Positions 1 to 8,689 of a stretch of DNA of 64,000 nucleotides are shown here, in pieces; the stretch's first letter is position 1, and each line of letters begins with the position of its first letter. Location: positions 310,001 through 374,000 of the forward strand of contig NZ_SZVO01000001.1 of NCBI RefSeq assembly GCF_005280585.1, in the 5' to 3' direction. The notes beneath the pieces were generated by a model. It was not told the origin of the DNA. It saw only the letters and a list, made by a program, of their open reading frames with translations, and searched no databases. Source of the DNA: Dyadobacter frigoris. Its GTDB lineage: Bacteria; Bacteroidota; Bacteroidia; Cytophagales; Spirosomataceae. The translations under genes were made by a program, and so were the position numbers.

Positions 1-1323
1 AGGTACTGCAACCGGATATAAACCGTCTGGTCCAGGCATTAATTTTGGATTTGCATCCCATGCGAGCTTGTCAGGGAATAAGTTAATGTCCGAATTTAAA
101 GCCTCATCCCACTTGATCACTTTTCCTGAATAAGTGGCCATACGGCCCATAATAGCAGTCATCGTGCTTTTTGCTACCCTTTCAGCATCTGCAAATTTGT
201 ATTCACCTTTTGCGATTGCATCAAACAGTTCGTCGTGTTCAACCTGATACGGGTTGATGTCGGCTTTGTCATCGTGCGCATACATCACACCACCTTTGTA
301 ATCTTTAAGAATCGTTTTCTTACCGTCAAAGCTGTCAATGCGTCCTTTTGTTCCTACAAAAGCTTCGTCAACGCGATTGTATGTTCCTTCAAACTGGCGG
401 CACTGACTTGAAATTGTCGTACCATCAGCATAAACAAGATCCAGTGTATGGTGGTCAAAAATCTCACCATACTGTTTTCCTGTACGAACTTCGCGCCCGC
501 CCGTTCCCTGAATTTGTGTAGGATAAGCATTCTTTACCCAGTTTGCTACATCAATATTGTGAACGTGCTGCTCGGTGATGTGGTCACCGCAAAGCCAGTT
601 GAAATAATACCAGTTTCTCATTTGGTATTCCATTTCAGTCTGATTTGGCTGACGTTCTTTCATCCATGGGCTGCTGCCAACCCAGTAAACCTGTCCGCCT
701 ACGATATCACCCAAAGCTCCATCGTGAATTCTTTTGATCGCTTCACGGTAATTAGCCTGATAACGACGCTGAAGACCGACGACAACGTTTAATTTCTTTT
801 TCTTAGCTTCTTCTGCAACCGCTAAAACTTTACGGATACCTGGTGCATCAGTTGCAACCGGTTTTTCCATAAATATATGTTTGTTGTTCTTAACCGCTTC
901 TTCAAAATGAGAAGGACGGAATCCCGGAGGTGTTGCCAAAATGACAACATCTACGTCTTTTAAAGCAATCGCCTTTTTGAACGCATCAAACCCTACGAAT
1001 TTACGATCATCAGGAACATCTACTTTTGTTTTGATATCCACTGTTGCACCTGCTGCATTTTTGTATTTTTTAGCAGTAAGGCTTCTGTAAGATTCGTCAA
1101 GTCTGTCTTTGAAGGCATCGGCCATGGCTACGATCTGCACATTTTGTTTTGTGCTTAACGCTTGTGCCGCAGCACCTGTTCCGCGTCCGCCACAGCCAAT
1201 TAATGCAACCCGAATAGTATCACCAACAGCACTGTTGAATCCGTATCCCGTAAAAGGATTAAGGATTACACTGCCTGCAACCAGGCCAGATGCTTTAAGG
1301 AATTCGCGTCTGTTTTGTTCCAT
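1..1323 (-). CDS. Gfo/Idh/MocA family oxidoreductase, TAT-exported (3' end cut by window)
   Basis: Reading from the ATG at 1323, 441 codons stay open to base 1, so the C-terminus lies outside the window. The N-terminus carries a twin-arginine signal (NRREFLKASGLVAG), followed by a Rossmann NAD(P) motif (ALIGCGGRGTGAA, about residues 40-52) and the family's EKP motif (IFMEKPVATD). The family oxidises or reduces sugars and related polyols with NAD(P); TAT export predicts a periplasmic enzyme with a tightly bound cofactor. The substrate cannot be told from sequence. It follows the FGE-like gene by 27 bp on the same strand, so the two probably share a transcript. Family length is usually about 440-460 residues, so little is missing. 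Confidence 0.93.
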   Translation of the reverse strand, partial: MEQNRREFLKASGLVAGSVILNPFTGYGFNSAVGDTIRVALIGCGGRGTGAAAQALSTKQNVQIVAMADAFKDRLDESYRSLTAKKYKNAAGATVDIKTKVDVPDDRKFVGFDAFKKAIALKDVDVVILATPPGFRPSHFEEAVKNNKHIFMEKPVATDAPGIRKVLAVAEEAKKKKLNVVVGLQRRYQANYREAIKRIHDGALGDIVGGQVYWVGSSPWMKERQPNQTEMEYQMRNWYYFNWLCGDHITEQHVHNIDVANWVKNAYPTQIQGTGGREVRTGKQYGEIFDHHTLDLVYADGTTISSQCRQFEGTYNRVDEAFVGTKGRIDSFDGKKTILKDYKGGVMYAHDDKADINPYQVEHDELFDAIAKGEYKFADAERVAKSTMTAIMGRMATYSGKVIKWDEALNSDINLFPDKLAWDANPKLMPGPDGLYPVAVP

Positions 1324-1350
1324 TTTAAAGTTTAATTAAGAGTTTAAATA

Positions 1351-2334
1351 TCAATAATCTTCTATTAACGCAGGACTGTAATATTTTGTAATCTCCTCAG
1401 CTGATGGCACTTTCACCGGTCTTACTAACCTAAAACCTACAAAAGATGCACTTGTCATCCACCATTCACTTTTTGGAAGTTGTGGATCCAAAACTTTCCA
1501 TTCAGGTTTTGAAGGCGTACGGGCTGCACTTCTCAAATCTGCCGCTTCGTCATCCCATGATCCACCGCGAACAGCGGTTGGGTAAAGTTCCGTTACCGGA
1601 GCAAATTTTTCTCCGGCTGGTTGTTTGGCATAATAATCAGGAATGTATTGATCAAGAGTCCATTCCATCACATTACCATGCATATCATATAAGCCCCATG
1701 CATTTGGCTTTTTTGTTCCCACTTTTTTATATGCAGAACTGCTGTTTTTACGATACCATGCATATTCATCAAGTTTTGAAGCATCATCTCCGAACGAATA
1801 AGCCGTCTTTGATCCAGCTCTGCAAGCATACTCCCATTCAGCTTCGGTAGGAAGACGGTAGAAAACGCCTGTTTTCTCATACATCCATTTGCAAAAAAGA
1901 ATGGCAGCGTATTGCGTCATATTGATAGCCGGATATCCTGCACGTCCCATGCCGAAGGACATATCTACGTAAGGAGGACTTGGGCGTGTACTTGCATCTG
2001 TTTTTGCCACGCTTTTTTCAGGATCAGGATGACGTAACGCCATTTCCTTTTCCATATTTTTGAAAGCATACAAATCATAAATGTCCCAGCTTAACTCAAC
2101 CTTTCCCATCCAGAAAGGCTCAATTTTAACTTTATGCTGAGGACCTTCATCCGGTCTGCGGCCTTTTTCGGTAGCCGGGCTACCCATGGTATATTCGCCG
2201 CCGGGAATAGCAACCATGTCATAAACTTGTGGGCTTCCGCCGATTACCTGCGTGTAACTCTTAAAGTTGTCTTGCGCAGATGCATTTAAACAGAGAAAAA
2301 TTACAGGGATTAGGTTTAAGATTTTTTTGTACAT
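1351..2334 (-). CDS. SUMF1/FGE-like formylglycine-generating-enzyme family protein, exported
   Basis: 327 residues. An N-terminal signal peptide ends near NASAQ (about residue 21). The FGE-sulfatase fold is shown by IPGGEYTMGS near residue 45, RLPTEAEWEYACRAG in the middle, YDMHGNVMEWT, and the closing RGGSWDD and FVGFRLVRP. True formylglycine-generating enzymes carry catalytic cysteines just after the RGGSW motif; here the segment reads DDEAADLRSAART with none, so sulfatase activation is unlikely. Many Bacteroidota paralogues of this fold have unknown or structural roles. It is the first gene of a probable two-gene unit with the oxidoreductase downstream, and no sulfatase gene is nearby. Confidence 0.88.
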   Translation of the reverse strand: MYKKILNLIPVIFLCLNASAQDNFKSYTQVIGGSPQVYDMVAIPGGEYTMGSPATEKGRRPDEGPQHKVKIEPFWMGKVELSWDIYDLYAFKNMEKEMALRHPDPEKSVAKTDASTRPSPPYVDMSFGMGRAGYPAINMTQYAAILFCKWMYEKTGVFYRLPTEAEWEYACRAGSKTAYSFGDDASKLDEYAWYRKNSSSAYKKVGTKKPNAWGLYDMHGNVMEWTLDQYIPDYYAKQPAGEKFAPVTELYPTAVRGGSWDDEAADLRSAARTPSKPEWKVLDPQLPKSEWWMTSASFVGFRLVRPVKVPSAEEITKYYSPALIEDY

Positions 2335-2443
2335 AATTTTTAAAAATGTGTTCTCATTGAACCATATAACAAAGAATAAGTAGCAATATTATGGTATTTA
2401 CCCTATGAAAACGAATTTTTTCTTTCTTCTCTAATATCTATCC

Positions 2444-2451
2444 TACCTTTG
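2444..2451 (+). promoter_or_regulatory. Bacteroidota -7 box TACCTTTG for the ABC-F gene
   Basis: TACCTTTG matches the Bacteroidota -7 consensus TAnnTTTG exactly and lies 25 bp before the ATG at 2477, giving a leader of about 20 nt. No clear -33 TTTG is seen at the usual distance, so this rests on one box. Confidence 0.45.
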
Positions 2452-2476
2452 TAGTTATAGAATCCAAAATTTACCT

Positions 2477-4360
2477 ATGAATTACCTTTCAGCAGAAAAT
2501 ATTGCGAAGTCCTTTGGAGACCAGTGGCTTTTTAAAAATATCAATTTCGGGATCAGTCGTGGTGATAAAGTGGCACTTATCGGAACAAACGGAACCGGAA
2601 AAACAACTTTCCTTAACATCTTAACAGGTAAAATTCCGCCACAGGAAGGGTCGGTAAGTATCCGTAAAGATATCCGTGTAGGTTATCTGGATCAAAGCCC
2701 TTCGTTTGATGTGACGCTACCGGTTTTGGAAGTTATTTTCTCTTCAAATAACCCTGTTGCCATTGCTGTTAAAAAGTACGAGCATGCCATTGAAACGGAT
2801 GACCACGACGCATTGGCCACCGCCATGGAAGATATGGATACTTACAAAGCCTGGGATTTCGAATATAAGGTGAAAGAAGTTTTGGGGCGTTTGGGGATTC
2901 ATGATACTGAAAACTTATACGGTAATCTTTCCGGGGGACAGAAAAAACGTGTTGCTTTGGCCAAAATTCTTTTGGAAGACCCTGAATTATTGATTCTCGA
3001 TGAACCGACCAACCATTTGGATCTTGATACGGTTGAGTGGCTTGAAAAATATTTGAATACACAAAATACTACACTTCTGGTTGTAACCCACGACAGATAT
3101 TTCCTTGACACGGTTTGTAATCAAGTGCTGGAATTAGATCATGGTTCGGCTTATTCTTACAAAGGAAATTATTCTTATTTCCTGGAAAAGAAAGCGGAAC
3201 GTGAAGAATCCGAAGCAGCAGGAATTGACAAAGCGAGAAACCTTATGCGTAAGGAACTTGACTGGATCAGAAAGCAGCCAAAAGCGCGTGGTACAAAAGC
3301 AAAATACCGTGTGGATGCTTTTGAGGAATTAAAAGAAAAGGCAAGCCAGAAAAAATTCGATACACAGATGGAGCTTAACGTGCGTACGGCGCGTTTGGGT
3401 AGCAAGATCATCGAAATGGAAAATGTAAGCAAAGGATTTGGCGATCGTCAGCTGATCACAAACTTTGAATATACTTTCCGTAAAGGCGACCGGATCGGAA
3501 TTGTGGGTCAGAATGGTATGGGTAAATCTACTTTGCTGAACATGATCACCGGTGAACTGGAACCTGATAGCGGAAAAATTGTAAAAGGAGAAACGGTTCA
3601 GTTTGGGTATTACAAACAAACGGATCTTGTTTTTGACGAAACGCAACGTGTTATTGATATCGTTAAAGATGTTGCAGAAGTTGTGCAGCTTGGAACGGGT
3701 GAAACGGTAACGGTAGGTCATTTGTTACAGGCATTTTTGTTTTCACCTTCGAAACAATATGATTTTATATCGAAACTAAGTGGAGGAGAAAAAAGAAGAT
3801 TACAGCTTCTTCTAATCCTGATCAAACAACCTAACTTCCTGATTCTGGATGAGCCAACGAATGATCTGGACATTGCGAGCTTGAACGTTTTGGAAGAATT
3901 TTTAATGAACTTCCCGGGTTGTATCATGATTGTTTCCCATGATAGATACTTCCTTGACCGTTTGGTTGAACATATTTTTGTATTCGAAGGAGAAGGTAAG
4001 ATCAGCGATTTTCCTGGAAACTATACAGAACTTCGTGATTACCAGGATGAAGTTGAGGCAGAGAAAAAAAATGTGGCTTCGGGAAAAAGTCAGCCAGTTG
4101 CTGCACCAGCTCCGGTTAAAGAAGTTGCATCAGTTCCGTCTGCTCCGAAGAAAAAGTTAAGTTTTAAAGAACAACGCGAATTTGAAACGCTTGAAGGTGA
4201 AATGGCTGCATTGGAAAAGAAAAAAGCGCAGTTGATTGAAAAACTTGAAAATGGCGGTTCTCATGTGGAAGTTACGTCATGGGCATTACAAATTGAAGAG
4301 ATAACGCAGACACAATCAGACAAGGAAATGCGTTGGCTGGAACTGTCTGAAAATGCTTAA
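2477..4360 (+). CDS. ABC-F family ATP-binding protein, Uup type
   Basis: 627 residues with two ABC ATPase domains in tandem and no membrane segments, the ABC-F layout. Walker A motifs lie at residues 36-44 (GTNGTGKTT) and 344-352 (GQNGMGKST). Signatures are LSGGQKKRVAL and LSGGEKRRLQL; Walker B motifs are LLILDEPTNHLD and FLILDEPTNDLD. A basic linker separates the domains, and a Pro/Ala hinge leads to a C-terminal coiled coil (about 550-627), the Uup arrangement. ABC-F proteins act on the ribosome, and Uup-type members also affect DNA branch migration and quality control; antibiotic-resistance members exist, but this architecture suggests housekeeping. It is preceded by a TAnnTTTG promoter box. 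Confidence 0.95.
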   Translation: MNYLSAENIAKSFGDQWLFKNINFGISRGDKVALIGTNGTGKTTFLNILTGKIPPQEGSVSIRKDIRVGYLDQSPSFDVTLPVLEVIFSSNNPVAIAVKKYEHAIETDDHDALATAMEDMDTYKAWDFEYKVKEVLGRLGIHDTENLYGNLSGGQKKRVALAKILLEDPELLILDEPTNHLDLDTVEWLEKYLNTQNTTLLVVTHDRYFLDTVCNQVLELDHGSAYSYKGNYSYFLEKKAEREESEAAGIDKARNLMRKELDWIRKQPKARGTKAKYRVDAFEELKEKASQKKFDTQMELNVRTARLGSKIIEMENVSKGFGDRQLITNFEYTFRKGDRIGIVGQNGMGKSTLLNMITGELEPDSGKIVKGETVQFGYYKQTDLVFDETQRVIDIVKDVAEVVQLGTGETVTVGHLLQAFLFSPSKQYDFISKLSGGEKRRLQLLLILIKQPNFLILDEPTNDLDIASLNVLEEFLMNFPGCIMIVSHDRYFLDRLVEHIFVFEGEGKISDFPGNYTELRDYQDEVEAEKKNVASGKSQPVAAPAPVKEVASVPSAPKKKLSFKEQREFETLEGEMAALEKKKAQLIEKLENGGSHVEVTSWALQIEEITQTQSDKEMRWLELSENA

Positions 4361-4387
4361 TTTTGAAAAAGATAATCAGCGATCGTC

Positions 4388-4705
4388 ATGAATATTAAAA
4401 CGGTATCAAAGGAATTTAAAGATGAAATGAAAAGCTTGTATGGTGATTTGCTGTACAAGGTAATTTTATTCGGTTCATTTGCCAGAAATGATTTTCGTGA
4501 TGATTCTGATGTTGATTTCCTGGTTGTTTTAAATAAGGATGAAGTTCGTCCCTTGCCAGAGATATCAAAAATTTCCCCTGTACTGGGGGAATTTTTAAGT
4601 CATTATCATAAAGTTTTTAGTGTTGTTCCAACGAGTAGGAGGAAATTTGAGGATAGCACCATGCCACTTTATAGAAATATTCGTTCAGAAGGAATTGAAA
4701 TATGA
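4388..4705 (+). CDS. Minimal nucleotidyltransferase (MNT) domain protein, orphan antitoxin-type
   Basis: 105 residues. The nucleotidyltransferase signature GSFARNDF...DSDVDFLV is seen at about residues 29-46 with the two metal-binding aspartates of the GS-x-DxD motif. Small MNT proteins usually pair with a HEPN ribonuclease; in studied systems the MNT protein is the antitoxin and adenylylates the HEPN toxin. The stop overlaps an ATG (ATGA at 4702-4705), the classic coupling to a HEPN partner, but only a short decayed HEPN-like piece follows (4702-4780). The gene starts 27 bp after the ABC-F gene. Whether it still has activity, or acts on another HEPN protein, is unknown. Confidence 0.85.
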   Translation: MNIKTVSKEFKDEMKSLYGDLLYKVILFGSFARNDFRDDSDVDFLVVLNKDEVRPLPEISKISPVLGEFLSHYHKVFSVVPTSRRKFEDSTMPLYRNIRSEGIEI

Positions 4706-4780
4706 GTGATATTAAATAAAGCCCGCCATTTCGTTAATACGGTTATCCATTATCTTAAAAATAATGGATACTTAGAGTAA
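4702..4780 (+). pseudogene. Remnant of a HEPN-domain partner gene (N-terminal scrap)
   Basis: An ATG overlapping the MNT stop opens MSDIK and halts at 4717-4719. In the frame starting at 4712 the sequence reads LNKARHFVNTV then IHYLKNNGYLE before a stop at 4778-4780. This resembles the first helix of MNT-partner HEPN proteins, which typically start with LLNKA..F...A...L..G.YE. The body of the gene (usually about 120-130 residues) is missing, and DedA begins 7 bp later. I infer a frameshift plus a large deletion. The resemblance comes from memory of the family. Confidence 0.6.
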
Positions 4781-4787
4781 AAACCCT

Positions 4788-5423
4788 ATGAATTCAATTG
4801 TAGAATTTTTCCAATACCTGCTCAATTCGGAAGAGTTAATCCGGACCGGCGGTTTGCTTGTTATCACTTTTATAGTCTTTGCAGAAAACGGATTGTTCTT
4901 TGCGTTTTTTCTTCCGGGCGATTATCTGGTATTTCTCGCAGGCGTCTTTTGTGGAACCGGAATCTTGCAGGTACCCATCGGAATTCTATTGTTATGTATG
5001 TTCGCGGCTGCTGTTTTGGGCTCCTTAACAGGATATATTTTTGGGAAATATTTCGGGGATATGTTTGAAAACAGACCGGATTCATTATTTTTCAAAAAGA
5101 AACATCTGGATACAACCCGGAAATATTTTGATAAATATGGAAGCAGAACGCTGATTGTTAGCCGTTTTTTACCTATTGTCAGAACTTTTGCACCGATTTT
5201 GGCTGGCGTAGCAAAAATGTCATTTCCTGCTTTTCTACTGAACAATGTAATTGGTGGAGCGGTCTGGATTGGCGCACTTACCGGTGGCGGATTTTTATTC
5301 GGCGAGCGTTTTCCGTGGATTGTTGACTACGTTCATTACATTATATTATTCTTTTTAGCGATTACCACTTTTACAGTAATCAAGGGGTATTTCAACGCTA
5401 GAAAGGGGATGGTTGAGGAGTGA
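4788..5423 (+). CDS. DedA/VTT family membrane protein
   Basis: 211 residues, strongly hydrophobic with about five membrane segments. The DedA (SNARE-associated, VTT) signatures are present: an early re-entrant segment with FAFFLPGDYLVFLAG and the later RFLPIVRTFAPILAGVAKM with its conserved arginines. DedA proteins act in the inner membrane, and studied members flip polyprenyl phosphate or phosphatidylethanolamine and affect envelope integrity and membrane potential. The substrate of this one cannot be assigned. It begins 7 bp after the HEPN remnant, so it may be read from the upstream ABC-F/MNT transcript. Confidence 0.93.
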   Translation: MNSIVEFFQYLLNSEELIRTGGLLVITFIVFAENGLFFAFFLPGDYLVFLAGVFCGTGILQVPIGILLLCMFAAAVLGSLTGYIFGKYFGDMFENRPDSLFFKKKHLDTTRKYFDKYGSRTLIVSRFLPIVRTFAPILAGVAKMSFPAFLLNNVIGGAVWIGALTGGGFLFGERFPWIVDYVHYIILFFLAITTFTVIKGYFNARKGMVEE

Positions 5424-5454
5424 ACTTTTAGTTAACCACTAAAAAGTACACACT

Positions 5455-5679
5455 ATGAAAATTTATTATAACAAAAAGCAGCGAAATTTCAACATTGGTT
5501 TAGTTGTTGTTATGGCGTTGGCATTGATGGCCGTTCTTGACCGTGGTAACTTCGATCCACGAACTTCCGGATTTTGGTCATGTATTTTACAAGCGTTTTT
5601 TACATACCTGTTTTTTGGTCCTATATCATTCAAAAAAACAGTTAATAACCCTGACTTGTTAACAGGAAAGGAAAACTAG
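5455..5679 (+). CDS. Small hypothetical two-helix membrane protein
   Basis: 74 residues with two hydrophobic segments (about residues 15-31 and 42-58) and a basic N-terminus (KIYYNKKQRNF), so probably an inner-membrane protein. I do not recognise a family. It follows dedA by 31 bp on the same strand, with an imperfect inverted repeat (about 5427-5450) in the gap. The length and two-helix pattern are common among uncharacterised Bacteroidota proteins. The coding call is supported by the clean start spacing and the absence of a competing frame. Confidence 0.7.
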   Translation: MKIYYNKKQRNFNIGLVVVMALALMAVLDRGNFDPRTSGFWSCILQAFFTYLFFGPISFKKTVNNPDLLTGKEN

Positions 5680-5690
5680 GCTTCCTGATT

Positions 5691-6209
5691 TCATTCTTCC
5701 TCCTTAAACCAGCCCGAATAAGTAATATAATTATTCGCAGTCCTATCAATAATTGCTTCCAGATCACTAGAAACATCTTTCAAATACTTTGCAGGATTTC
5801 CAGCATAGATTGTTCCAGGAGGGACTTTCGTATTCTGCGTAACAATTGCTCCGGCAGCAATAATGGATCCTGTTCCGATTACCGCTCCATCCATCACAAT
5901 CGATCCCATTCCTATTAAAACATGGTCTTCAATAATGCATCCATGAACGATCGCATTGTGCGCTATGGAAACATAATCCCCGATATAGGTTCCGTTTTTT
6001 TGATAGGTACAATGAATGACCGCCCCGTCCTGCACATTGGAATATTTACCGATTCGAATGCTGTTAACATCACCACGCACCACCGCATTGAACCAAACGG
6101 TACAGTGTTCGCCCATAATTACATCTCCAACAACTGTTGCGTTTTCTGCTAACCAACAATTTTCACCGAAATGAGGATGATTTCCACGAACTGATCTGAT
6201 CAATGCCAT
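5691..6209 (-). CDS. Gamma-type carbonic anhydrase-like hexapeptide-repeat protein
   Basis: 172 residues forming a left-handed beta helix, shown by repeated hexapeptides ([LIV]GxGS[IV] pattern, for example VLIGMGSIVMDGAVIGTGS). The three metal-ligand histidines expected of the gamma carbonic anhydrase/YrdA/PaaY group are visible: AVIHCTYQ, SIAHNAIVHGC. The family binds zinc or iron and hydrates CO2 in some members; many bacterial members are of unproven activity. Cytosolic, probably trimeric. It converges with the small membrane protein gene (12-bp gap) and is divergent from yqgE. Confidence 0.92.
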   Translation of the reverse strand: MALIRSVRGNHPHFGENCWLAENATVVGDVIMGEHCTVWFNAVVRGDVNSIRIGKYSNVQDGAVIHCTYQKNGTYIGDYVSIAHNAIVHGCIIEDHVLIGMGSIVMDGAVIGTGSIIAAGAIVTQNTKVPPGTIYAGNPAKYLKDVSSDLEAIIDRTANNYITYSGWFKEEE

Positions 6210-6343
6210 ATTTTAAATGCGTATATATTCGTTTTTCTAATTAATATTTCCTTTTTTCGTTAACCAACGAGAAATATAAAACTTGGGTAATGTTACTTAA
6301 AAATAAATATATTTCGTTTTTTAATTAATTAAATTCACATAAC

Positions 6344-6904
6344 ATGGCCATGACAGAAAATCTATCTAAAGGTTCTTTACTGATTGCCAAGCCGTATTTG
6401 GGAGATCCGAATTTTGAAAGGGGTGTCATTTTGTTATGTGAATACAACGGGCAGGGAAGTTTTGGTTTTGTTCTTAACCAGGTGACGGACTTGTTTTTAG
6501 GAGATGTGCTTGATGATACTATCTACCAGGACATACCTTTACATTTAGGCGGACCGGTTGAAAAAAATACACTGCATTTTATTCACCGGAAACCTGATTT
6601 GATTTCTGGCGGAGCTGAAATTATGCCTAATGTTTTTTGGGGAGGAGATTTTGATCAGGTAAAAACGCTTCTTAATATCAATTCATTGAAAGCGGATGAT
6701 GTCCGGTTTTTTATTGGGTATTCAGGATGGAGTGGGGGACAGATCGAAGATGAGTTATCCCAAAATTCCTGGATCATTACGCAAACAACCTCAGATTTTC
6801 TTTTCACTACGCCACCGGCAAATTTCTGGCGGGAAATATTAAAAAATATGGGAGGTGAATACCGCTCGATAGCGCATTATCCCATTGACCCCAATTTAAA
6901 TTAA
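6344..6904 (+). CDS. YqgE/AlgH family protein
   Basis: 186 residues. The family pattern is clear: an N-terminal GSLLIAKPYLGDPNFERGVILLCEY, then GSFGFVLNQ, LGGPVE and a FIGYSGWSGGQIEDEL core. The function of YqgE/AlgH is poorly defined; it was linked to alginate regulation in Pseudomonas and is widely conserved. The ATG at 6344 is used; a second ATG two codons on (6350) would serve as well. The gene stands alone, divergent from the carbonic anhydrase gene with 134 bp of AT-rich sequence between them. Confidence 0.92.
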   Translation: MAMTENLSKGSLLIAKPYLGDPNFERGVILLCEYNGQGSFGFVLNQVTDLFLGDVLDDTIYQDIPLHLGGPVEKNTLHFIHRKPDLISGGAEIMPNVFWGGDFDQVKTLLNINSLKADDVRFFIGYSGWSGGQIEDELSQNSWIITQTTSDFLFTTPPANFWREILKNMGGEYRSIAHYPIDPNLN

Positions 6905-6919
6905 GAAATACCAACCGCA

Positions 6920-7141
6920 CTAGTTCGGGCTATTCAGGCCGTGAATTGATTCATAATCAGATTTTACACGAGCGGTTTCACCAATCAGAAATTTTTGAAG
7001 CTGCTCGTTAAAAACAGTTTTATCTTCCTCCGAAAGTGACGCGTAAATATCCTTCAATTCCTGATTTATAACGGCACGCTCTTCGCCGGAAGCTGCGTTC
7101 ATCGAACGGATATGAAAACGTTTAAAATCGAAATCAGGCAT
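6920..7141 (-). CDS. Small acidic helical hypothetical protein
   Basis: 73 residues from the ATG at 7141 (MPDFDFKRF). A longer frame reaches 7174, but its extra 11 residues look like untranslated leader. The protein is helical and charged (ERAVINQELKDIYASLSEEDK) with no signal or membrane segment, so it is cytosolic. I do not recognise a defined function. It converges on yqgE with a 15-bp gap and is divergent from the metallophosphoesterase gene. Confidence 0.75.
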   Translation of the reverse strand: MPDFDFKRFHIRSMNAASGEERAVINQELKDIYASLSEEDKTVFNEQLQKFLIGETARVKSDYESIHGLNSPN

Positions 7142-7315
7142 AACAGAAAATTTTAATAATGTCCAAAAGTACAAAATTCCTCCTTTTGCATAAGTATCCT
7201 TACCGTTTAGGGTTGAATTTTTTCCTTCAAAACTTTTTCTCTGAATAAAGTTTTCTACGGCTGAACGAGAAAAACGTAACAGGTGTTAATTCTGACATAA
7301 ATACATGTGATTAGA

Positions 7316-8584
7316 ATGAACCGCACTCTTTTTTTTATAGCATTAACAGTTGTGCTTTTCGGCATTGACTGGTACGTCTGGCAGGCTTTACGTTTTGTAA
7401 TACGGAACTTATCCCAGCCGACACAAAGATGGATCACCCTCGCTTACTGGGGATTCACTTCACTAACATTGTTTGCTTACGTGATGATGCAGTTTTTACC
7501 TGCTGATTTTTTCAATCGTGTCACCAGAACTTTCATTATCGCAGGAATAGCAATTCCTTATTTTTCAAAACTGCTGATTGTATTCTTTTTGGTGATTGAT
7601 GATATCCGTCGTTTGCTTCAATGGATTGTTAGTTATTTTATTCCATCTGTGGCACCAGTTGCTCCTGTAAATCCGGTAAATTCTGTGGAGAGAAGTATTC
7701 CTCGCTCACAATTTCTGGAAACCACAGCCTTAGTTGCAGGAACTGCTCTAATGGGCACTTTTGTGTTTGGAATTTTATCCGGGGCGCATGATTATAGGAT
7801 TCGTCGTGTGAAGGTTGTATTGAAAAATCTACCAAAAGCATTTCACGGAATGAAGATCGCGCAGCTTTCTGATATTCATTCGGGTAGTTTTTTCAATAAA
7901 ACGGCTGTGAAAGGTGGTGTTGAAATGTTATTGAGGGAGAAACCGGACATTGCCTTTTTTACAGGAGATCTGGTTAATGACCGTGCTGTTGAGGTAAAAG
8001 ATTATATCAATATTTTTGAAAAAATAAAGGCACCGCTTGGCGTGCATTCAACTTTAGGCAATCATGATTATGGAGATTATTATCAATGGGGATCCCAACA
8101 GGAAAAAAATCAAAATCTTGCGAATTTAAAAAAAGCGCATGAACTGTTAGGGTGGAATTTAATGCTTGATGAAAATCGTGCTATTCGTGTGGATAATGAG
8201 GAAATCGGACTCATTGGTATTCAGAACTGGGGAGCCGGAAATTTTGCCAAATATGGTAATCTTGAAAAAGCGTATCAGGGAGCAGAAGATTATCCTGTAA
8301 AAATATTATTATCCCATGATCCAAGTCATTGGCGTGCACAGGTACTTCCAAAATATAACGACATTGATCTGGCTTTTGCGGGTCATACGCACGGAATGCA
8401 GTTTGGGGTGGAAGTTGCCGGAATTAAATGGAGCCCCGTTCAGTATCGTTACAAGGAATGGGCGGGTTTATATACTGAAAATAACCAGCATCTGTATGTT
8501 AACCGTGGATTCGGCTACCTGGGTTACCCCGGACGTGTAGGTATTTTGCCGGAAATTACGATCATTGAGTTGGTAAGAGGCTAA
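7316..8584 (+). CDS. Membrane-anchored metallophosphoesterase (YkuE-like)
   Basis: 422 residues from the ATG at 7316; a GTG three codons upstream (7307) is possible. Three or four membrane segments occupy roughly the first 165 residues, the last preceded by a twin-arginine-like stretch (RSQFLETTALVAG). The calcineurin-like domain follows with all metal motifs: LSDIHSG, FTGDLVND, LGNHDYGD, LLSHDP and AGHTHGMQ. The family hydrolyses phosphoesters with a di-metal centre; YkuE-type members sit at the envelope, and one related group cleaves UDP-diacylglucosamine. The substrate here is unknown. No partner gene is adjacent. Confidence 0.92.
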   Translation: MNRTLFFIALTVVLFGIDWYVWQALRFVIRNLSQPTQRWITLAYWGFTSLTLFAYVMMQFLPADFFNRVTRTFIIAGIAIPYFSKLLIVFFLVIDDIRRLLQWIVSYFIPSVAPVAPVNPVNSVERSIPRSQFLETTALVAGTALMGTFVFGILSGAHDYRIRRVKVVLKNLPKAFHGMKIAQLSDIHSGSFFNKTAVKGGVEMLLREKPDIAFFTGDLVNDRAVEVKDYINIFEKIKAPLGVHSTLGNHDYGDYYQWGSQQEKNQNLANLKKAHELLGWNLMLDENRAIRVDNEEIGLIGIQNWGAGNFAKYGNLEKAYQGAEDYPVKILLSHDPSHWRAQVLPKYNDIDLAFAGHTHGMQFGVEVAGIKWSPVQYRYKEWAGLYTENNQHLYVNRGFGYLGYPGRVGILPEITIIELVRG

Positions 8585-8689
8585 GTAATTAAGATCTTTG
8601 TTAATCAGGATTTTAAAGTTCTGTGTTACATACTTGCAGGCCCCATAAAGTCGTTGGATATTTAGGTCACTGGGTTAAATTAAAGAGTT

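Noticed and set aside
448-1339. Two plus-strand open frames (448-792 and 1109-1339)
   Set aside because: They are antisense to the Gfo/Idh oxidoreductase, whose minus-strand frame is open to the window edge with clear family motifs.
7255-7437. A 60-codon minus-strand frame
   Set aside because: It overlaps the start of the metallophosphoesterase gene, has no family resemblance and no promoter signal.
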